A stretch of DNA of 64,000 nucleotides from Multifurca ochricompacta. Taxonomy: Eukaryota > Basidiomycota > Agaricomycetes > Russulales > Russulaceae. The DNA lies in NCBI GenBank assembly GCA_022496185.1, contig WTXG01000133.1, positions 39,676-103,675 on the forward strand. Direction: 5' to 3'. The number at the start of each line of letters is the position of its first letter. Within the stretch, counting starts at the first letter, position 1. Below are positions 57,429 through 64,000 of the stretch, one piece after another. The notes beneath the pieces are model-generated. The model worked only from the letters and a program-made list of their open reading frames with translations. It ran no database searches and was not told the DNA's origin. The translations under genes were made by a program, and so were the position numbers.

Positions 57429-59426
57429 GAGTTCAACAGATGGAGATGGAATGGGTGCACGTTGAATGGGGGTGTGCAACGCCCACCGCTCACTAAAGTG
57501 GGTTCTACCACACCCACTACCAACCACAAACATTACGACACCGAGCTTCTCAAGAAACTTTCACCCTTTTTTTTTAGAAAAAAAATCCAATTTGTATTGC
57601 GTGCAGCTACTACGAGTAGCAACCAGTGATGAGGGGGCCTGGCTTCTGGGCCTGAAAAAATCATCATAATGAACTTTCATTATCAGTGTCAAACCCATCA
57701 TCACTATGTGATCGGAAGTCTTCCCAGTCCGGTCCGAAGATGCCGTTGCCGGCATCTCCCCACGGCACGCCTACCTTCGTTGCACTGATCTTGACCTCCC
57801 CATACAAAAAAATGCCCCATTATCCCCACCCTCGTCCTCTGGCTCAGTGCTTTTGCATCCCGCATAAACAACGCCTCACTCAGGTTATTACCCTTCACAA
57901 TACACCTTCCATGCCGATTCCTATTTCTCTCATGGTCGTCATCAATTTTCACATTTTTATGGACATGGAACCATGTGCGGGTTTCTCACCTTTCCCTGAA
58001 CATATAAAGATGCGAAAATTGAGGCTTTATTTAAGGACATTGTAAGAATATGGATACAGGAAACTTGTTGCGTTTCACTATCGACCAAAAATAAAACGTG
58101 GTAGAAGGCGACGAGCGAATATGATGGAAAGAGAAAGTATAAGGAAAGAAGCGGTCACGAATGTCCCAGAACAGAGCCAGTCACTGACGATCGGAAAAGG
58201 TTCTGAAGAGTAGTCTCAATAGGTCACTAACCGGAAATCGCTCCGAGGCATTCTTGTCTCCGTCCTCCGTCTCTCTTTGTCTGCAGCAGATAGTTCCGAC
58301 AGGCCATCACGTTACAGGGTACTCCTGGTGCTTGCTCAAATACCCTCCCACAAATACCCCCCACATTAGTTTCAAGGAAATGCAGAGGGAGGTTTACATT
58401 CGTTCCACCTGTCATCTCATTGCATGTTTTGTTGCTGTCTACTCTTACTAGCTGGCAGCTCATGCGGGCAAATCTACAGAGGCGGCTTTCAAAGGGCGTG
58501 ATTGAAACACGTCCCACTGTTCTGAGAAGGGGGAGCCACCGTACCAACAACATCCCTTTAACCTCTATGCTCCCAAAATGAGAGGTGTATATCTCCAATT
58601 ACTCGCTATTTGCTGCGTCTTGTACTTTCGCTTAATCTGAAGATGGGTCAGTGCAACGAAGAGTGGGTAGTGAAGATGCGGAGGCTCGCCAGTGCTGCCT
58701 GTCTTGTTATCCACGCTGTAGAGTTTGTGCCAAGCATATTGTCCTGGAGAAGGTGACTTCCCGGCTAGTCTACGTGCCATCTTGGGGTCCCTTTATACCA
58801 AGGTTCGGCGTTCCGTTCTACCAGTATTTAGTCATGGCCTGATCAAAAGAAGGTGAGGTGAAAGGGATTGAAGCCGTGCTCAAGGAGAGCAAGGCAAAGT
58901 CAAGGTATGAGTCAGGTTGTCACACACAGCAAGGTGTGTCAGTGTCAGAATGTTGGGAGACTAGACTTGAGATGTAGCAGTAACCGTCACATTCCTTATG
59001 TACAGTGGAAGGTTCCAATAAGTCTTAGGTTTCAGACATGCAATAACATACTGTGAGTTGATCGATCGTCGAAAAGGGGAAAGAATGAATTATGAATCGC
59101 TCAAAGTGCAGATTGCACAGAAGAAGACTCAACACAAGTGATCGAAACCAGCACAGTGGCTAAGACCAGAGAATGTTGCACCTTTTAAATGTATCGAATG
59201 TCTCGCTAGTGTCCCTGTATCTGCAAGGGCAGGGAGGCAGAATCAGGAACAAAAGAATGGATGACTAGGATGGAAGAGGTGGTGGGGGGAGACGCGACTG
59301 GCATGCCTCGTCGCTCGTGTCACGTCACGGGTAACGCATCACAGGTCACGGCTGTGCTTAGCCCTCTCGTCCTTCTCGTTCAACCAAACGTCTACCAGCT
59401 ACTACCAGCTACTACAAAATTGAAAA
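57429..59426. other. no recognisable gene
   Basis: Short overlapping frames (the longest is 123 codons) without motifs. Probably promoter and spacer sequence between the CR-type gene and the NLR gene, possibly with decayed genes. Confidence 0.4.
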
Positions 59427-62400
59427 ATGCAATCTAATTCATTCTCAATCCCGAAAGCAATCCGAAGGATGTTCCATGCTTCGCCAAGCGATAGCCAACC
59501 AATCTGTAAGTATCTCTCCCGTGGCTTATTCAATCGCTCATCAATCTGCCCTATTCAGCTGTTCACTCATCCGAGCCGATCGGAGGATCTGTTGACGTTG
59601 CGATAACCACTATCGAGACTTCCCTTGCTGCCTTGAAGGAGGCAAGCTCCCTGATGTCAAAGATACCCTACATTTCTCCTGTTGCTGGCCTACTACTCCA
59701 AGTTCTTACCATGCGAGATGTGAGCGTCTGGCCATTCTCTCACTTGATTTTTGTGCTTACTACTTTTCTGACAGGAAGTAAAGCAGAATAAGGAAGAGTG
59801 GGGTGTTGTGATGCGCAAACTTGGTCGAGTTGCTGGCCTCGTTGTGAATGTCGGGGAGTCGTGCCAGAAATATAACCTAGAGGAAAACGATCTTCCTCCC
59901 GGTCTCCGCTCAATCTTACGGTCCCTTCAGAGGTACGCCCTATATTATATTCATGATAGTTTATCACTGGCTCATCGTACGTAAGTGAATTGGGTGGGAT
60001 CGAAAGCCTGCTAAAGAAAAGCACGGAAATAGGACCTATTAAGAAGGCTCTTCTGCGCAAGGATTTGCTACGAAAGATCAAGCAATATGATGGTGAACTT
60101 TCAAATGTGCTTCAAACTTTCCAGGTCCGCCTTTGAATTATTGTCCGTGTTGCTCACCTAATTCGTCACCTCCAGGCCGAGTTGGCCCTAGATGCACGGT
60201 TTGAGCAAATCGCTGAAAGACGCAAGGTATGTTTGCTGTTAGTAACCAGTGGTAGCAATTCTCATAAATTTGGTAGGGCATCCCCGCTGGTCCGTCTGGT
60301 CTGTCTGGTCCATCAAATGTCATCACGTAGGTTTTCTAGTCAACAATCGTGCTGTGTTCCTATGCTGACAGTCAGCCAGGTCCATACCCCAGGAGCCACA
60401 TTCACCTCAGATATTCTTTGGGCGCGATGCTGAACTTGCTGAGATCCTTCACATGATTCTCACAGGCATTCGTGGCTCTCGTCCTGCTCGCATTGCAATC
60501 CTTGGTCCTGGTGGTTATGGCAAAACCACTCTTGCAAATGCAGTCCTCACTCATCCCCAAGTCCAAGAGCAATTCGGGGGTGCTCGATACTTTGTTGCTT
60601 GTGAATCAGTCTTCTCATCTGGTGCTCTCCTGGTTGAGCTTGCGAAGACACTGGGTGTCTTGGATGGAGGCTCAGATGCTTCCTGGTCTCATATCCATGC
60701 TGTGTTGAGTTCAAAGGATAGCATCATCTGTCTTGACAACTTTGAGTCACCTTGGGAACAGGCTGGTGACATGAGACATTCTGTTGAGGAACTACTCTCA
60801 AGAGTCACAGCACTCAACTCTGTCACCTTACTCATCACCATACGAGGCACCATGCGGCCAGGCCAGACTCTGTGGACAAAGCCTGCCCTGGCTCCATTGA
60901 ATACCCTCAGTCAGGATGCTGCTAGAGATATCTGGGAGGAAATTGGACAGAACTATGATGATGCTGCAGAAGAACTTATCATATCTGTGGATTATGTTCC
61001 TCTTGCTGTTAGCCTGTTGGCTCATCTTGCCCAGGCAACATCACCTGCACTACTGCTGAAGGAGTGGAATCAAAATCAGACCAAATTTATTCAAATGGGC
61101 CAGACCCATAGGCTATCAAACCTTGAATATTCCATCCAACTATCTATTGATAGTGGCAGGATGAGAGCTAATCCACCTGCTAAGGATCTACTTGGAGTTC
61201 TTAGCATGTTACCAGATGGAATTCATACTTCACAGCTGGGGAGATTCAAAGAGATCCTTGTTGAAATGGATATTCTATCAAACCTGCGTACCTTGCAGCA
61301 GTGCAGCCTTGTGCATGTAATTGGAGAGAGATACCAAACTCATCCAATCATTCGTCACTTCTGTAATCAACAGGAGGTCATATCATCAAAATATAAAGAT
61401 TCACTCCAGAACTTCTACATCAACCTGGCATCTTCTAGTTCATCTGAAGCACAGCCAAAGTATCATGCTGAGATGGTGTTAGAAATAAATAACACAAAAG
61501 CCATGCTATTTGATCTTCTGAAGTCAAATTATGGGAATAACTCAAAGCTAGTTGAAGCCATTATCACATTTACATATTTTCATGTTGGCATAGGAGATCA
61601 TTCAGACAAGTTGATCAGCCAAACTGTTGAAACCTTACAACAGAGGCCAAGTGACACATCAGTACTACTAAGGTGTCTTCAGGCATGGGGAAAATTGTAC
61701 TATTATGCCAGTGACATTGAAAATGCAAAAGTTAAAATGCAAGAAGTGGAGGGGCTGTGTTTGTCAAGCCCATATAATAATAGTTCCCTGCATGCAGAAG
61801 TTTTAAGAAATCTTAGTGAACTTTATCAATTAGAAGGTGCACTAAATGAGGCAGAAGTTTCATGTCAAAAGGCATTAGAACTTCACCAGATTGCCAATGA
61901 TGTCCTAGGGCAAGCAAATGATCACAGAGGACTTGGGGACATATTTTTGAGTCTGAGGAGGCTGGATGAGGCAGAGGCTTCATATAGAGAGGCTTTGAAA
62001 TTTCACCAGATTGCCAATGATGTCCTAGGGCAAGCAAATGATCACAAAGGACTTGGGGACATGTATTTGAGCCTGAGCAGGCTGGATGAGGCAGAGGCTT
62101 CATATAGAGAGGCCTTGGAATTTCACCAGATTGCCAATGATGTCCTAGGGCAAGCAAATGATTACCTTGGACTTGGGGACATGTATTTGAGCCTGAGCAG
62201 GCTGGATGAGGCAGAGGCTTCATATAGAGAGGCCTTGAAATTTCACAAGATTGCCAATGATGTCCTAGGGCAAGCAAATGATCACAGAGGACTTGGGGAC
62301 ATATTTTTGAGCCTGAGCAGGCTGGATGAGGCAGAGGCTTCATATAGAGAGGCCTTGAAATTTCACCAGATTGCCAATGATGTCCTAGGGCAAGCAAATG

Positions 62401-63536
62401 ATTACCTTGGACTTGGGGACATATTTTTGAGACTAAGCAGGCTAAATGAGGCAGAGGCTTCATATAGAGAGGCCTTGAAATCTCACAAGATTGCCAATTC
62501 TGTCCTAGGGCAAGCAAATGATCACAAAGGACTTGGGGACATATTTTTGAGACTAAGCAGGCTGGATGAGGCAGAGGCTTCATATAGAGAGGCCTTGAAA
62601 TCTCACAAGATTGCCAATTCTATCCTAGGGCAAGCAAATGATCACAAAGGACTTGGGGACATATTTTTGAGACTAAGCAGGCTGGATGAGGCAGAGGCTT
62701 CATATAGAGAGGCCTTGAAATCTCACAAGATTGCCAATTCTGTCCTAGGGCAAGCAAATGATCACAAAGGACTTGGGGACATATTTTTGAGACTAAGCAG
62801 GCTGGATGAGGCAGAGGCTTCATATAGAGAGGCCTTGAAATCTCACAAGATTGCCAATGATGTCCTAGGGCAAGGAAATGATCACAAAGGACTTGGGGAC
62901 ATATTTTTGAGCCTGAGCAGGCTGGATGAGGCAGAGGCTTCATATAGAGAGGCTTTGAAATTTCACAAGATTGCCAATTCTGTCCTAGGGCAAGCAAATG
63001 ATCACAAAGGACTTGGGGACATGTATTTGAGCCTGAGCAGGCTGGATGAGGCAGAGGCTTCATATAGAGAGGCCTTGAAATTTCACCAGATTGCCAATGA
63101 TGTCCTAGGGCAAGCAAATGATTACCTTGGACTTGGGGACATGTATTTGAGCCTGAGCAGGCTGGATGAGGCAGAGGCTTCATATAGAGAGGCCTTGAAA
63201 TTTCACAAGATTGCCAATTCTGTCCTAGGGCAAGCAAATGATCACAAAGGACTTGGGGACATGTATTTGAGCCTGAGCAGGCTGGATGAGGCAGAGGCTT
63301 CATATAGAGAGGCTTTGAAATTTCACAAGGTTGCCAGTGATGTCTTGGGTCAGGGGACTGATTTACATGGGCTGGGAAAAGTGCATATGGAGAGGTCACA
63401 ACTAGAAGATGCTAGAAGCATGTTTGAGAAGGCACTTGCCATGCACAAGAAAGCACATGCTCCAGTTTGGCAGGGTTTGGATCAGAAGCAGTTGAATATA
63501 GTCCTGTCTAAGATGGACAAGGCCACCCAGGAGTGA
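59427..63536 (+). CDS. STAND/NLR protein: helical N-terminal domain, NB-ARC/NACHT-type NTPase, near-identical TPR repeats
   Basis: A signal-sensing P-loop ATPase of the NLR class; fungal members act in non-self recognition and programmed cell death. Exons at 59427-59505, 59559-59719, 59775-59932, 59986-60124, 60176-60226 and from 60277 encode an all-helical N-terminus (A-L-K-E-A-S-S-L-M-S-K-I, P-V-A-G-L-L-L-Q-V-L-T-M-R-D). It resembles four-helix cell-death domains (HeLo/MLKL type). The long last exon holds F-F-G-R-D-A-E-L, Walker A G-P-G-G-Y-G-K-T-T-L-A (60510-60542), Walker B-like I-I-C-L-D-N-F-E, V-P-L-A-V-S-L-L-A and a winged-helix-like stretch. Then TPRs, twelve nearly identical, and a diverged cap. 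The protein is about 1260 residues. The splice near 60318-60375 is uncertain. The last exon is open for 1027 codons. Confidence 0.83.
61873..63312 (+). repeat. twelve tandem 120-bp (40-residue) TPR units
   Basis: The period is exactly 120 bp: the string GGACTTGGGGAC recurs at that spacing from 61928 to 63248, with a diverged thirteenth unit after it. Units share I-A-N-x-x-L-G-Q-A-N-D and R-L-D-E-A-E-A-S-Y-R-E-A-L. Differences cluster at a few sites: F/S, Q/K, D/S, V/I, H-R/H-K/Y-L, I-F/M-Y and S/R. Because the frame is kept and synonymous changes are rare, the array expanded or was homogenised recently. Confidence 0.95.
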
Positions 63537-63849
63537 GATCTTTGCTCAGGTATGGGATACAGCTGTGAGTAATTTTCACATTGTTTTTTCCCAGAGATGA
63601 TAGCTGTTATTTACACATTGTATGGGAGTTCTATTCAGGGTGTGTGTGGAAAGCTGTATTTTCACTTTTATGTTAGTAGTGAGATTGACAATTGCCTTGT
63701 TTGATATTGCTTTGTGACAGATGTGTTAGATTCCAGTGGTGTCCCTCCAATTTTACATATTGTAGAGTTTTGTGCTGGTGATGTAATAAGTATTTGATAT
63801 GCCCCTGTTACAATTAAATTTCATGTTTCATCCTTATCATTGTCACAGC

Positions 63850-63875
63850 TAGTGATGTCTCTGGCCTGGCTTGGT
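63850..63875 (+). repeat. terminus resembling hAT-like MITE 3
   Basis: TAGTGATGTCTCTGGCCTGG matches the left end of the 53232 MITE (TAGTGATGTTCCGGCCCGG) with mostly C/T differences, and both continue with CTTGG. The partner end is not visible in the window. Confidence 0.5.
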
Positions 63876-63982
63876 GTTATGAACCCCACTGTGTTGTTTC
63901 TTTCTTTTCTTGATCATGTGACTGTTTGCTTGGTCATGTTGGTGTCTTGTTGACTGTGGCTGTGGCTGCTGTTGTACCTATT

Positions 63983-64000
63983 TAGTGATTGTCAAGGGTT
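63983..64000 (+). mobile_element. left end of a second copy of hAT-like element 1, cut by the window edge
   Basis: TAGTGATTGTCAAGGGTT matches the inverted right end of element 1 (TAGTGATTGTCAAAGGGTT) except for one A. The element should continue beyond 64000. Confidence 0.6.

Larger units (their letters stand above)
63537..64000. other. 3' flank of the NLR gene with two hAT-like termini
   Basis: No gene. An AT-rich stretch with AATTAAATTT near 63815 may include the polyadenylation region. Two TAG-type transposon ends follow at 63850 and 63983. Confidence 0.5.

Noticed and set aside
61813..63399. Two long minus-strand open frames (256 and 259 codons) opposite the TPR repeats
   Set aside because: They are the shadow of the 120-bp repeat: the antisense frame stays open because each unit is a whole number of codons.

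Overview
The window is nuclear DNA of a basidiomycete fungus, most probably an Agaricomycete. Short introns (about 45-110 bp) interrupt almost every gene. Several products belong to families typical of mushroom-forming or related fungi: a Tsp2-type tetraspanin, a DUF6534 seven-helix membrane protein, Crinkler-type proteins, a CR-type P-loop ATPase, and an NLR with near-identical TPR repeats. I cannot assign a genus.

Layout. 0.4-7 kb: a broken aldo/keto reductase and a broken Crinkler-nuclease-kinase gene whose kinase C-lobe lies on the opposite strand. 7.5-26.4 kb: a transposon nest. Copia-1 (7862-14908) sits inside a long-inverted-repeat element and carries a reversed solo LTR of its own family. 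Copia-2 (16508-24928) is interrupted by two hAT-like non-autonomous elements and one solo LTR of another family. A second long-inverted-repeat element and a 50-bp palindrome close the block. 26.7-52.5 kb: a compact gene block with dienelactone hydrolase, tRNA-dihydrouridine synthase (DUS1 type), a NOPCHAP1-like protein, Dsk2/ubiquilin, RidA, DUF6534 protein, Tsp2 tetraspanin, cofactor-independent phosphoglycerate mutase, an unrecognised gene, an O-methyltransferase and a UbiA prenyltransferase. 53.2-64 kb: a hAT-like MITE, a CR-type P-loop ATPase with a C-terminal nuclease-like region, and a large STAND/NLR gene with twelve near-identical 40-residue TPR units. The termini of further hAT-like elements appear at the right edge.

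How the genes relate. The middle block is unlinked housekeeping and metabolic genes, with one possible meroterpenoid or quinone-type pair (UbiA plus O-methyltransferase). The two ends carry genes associated with conflict and recognition (Crinkler/CR proteins, NLR) next to transposons. Two signals run through the window. Transposon decay is dominated by C-to-T/G-to-A changes at CpG. Separately, at least eight apparent frameshifts in conserved genes are each explained by loss of one base from a G or C run, which looks more like a consensus-sequence artefact than real pseudogenes. All family names come from reading motifs by eye; no search was run.
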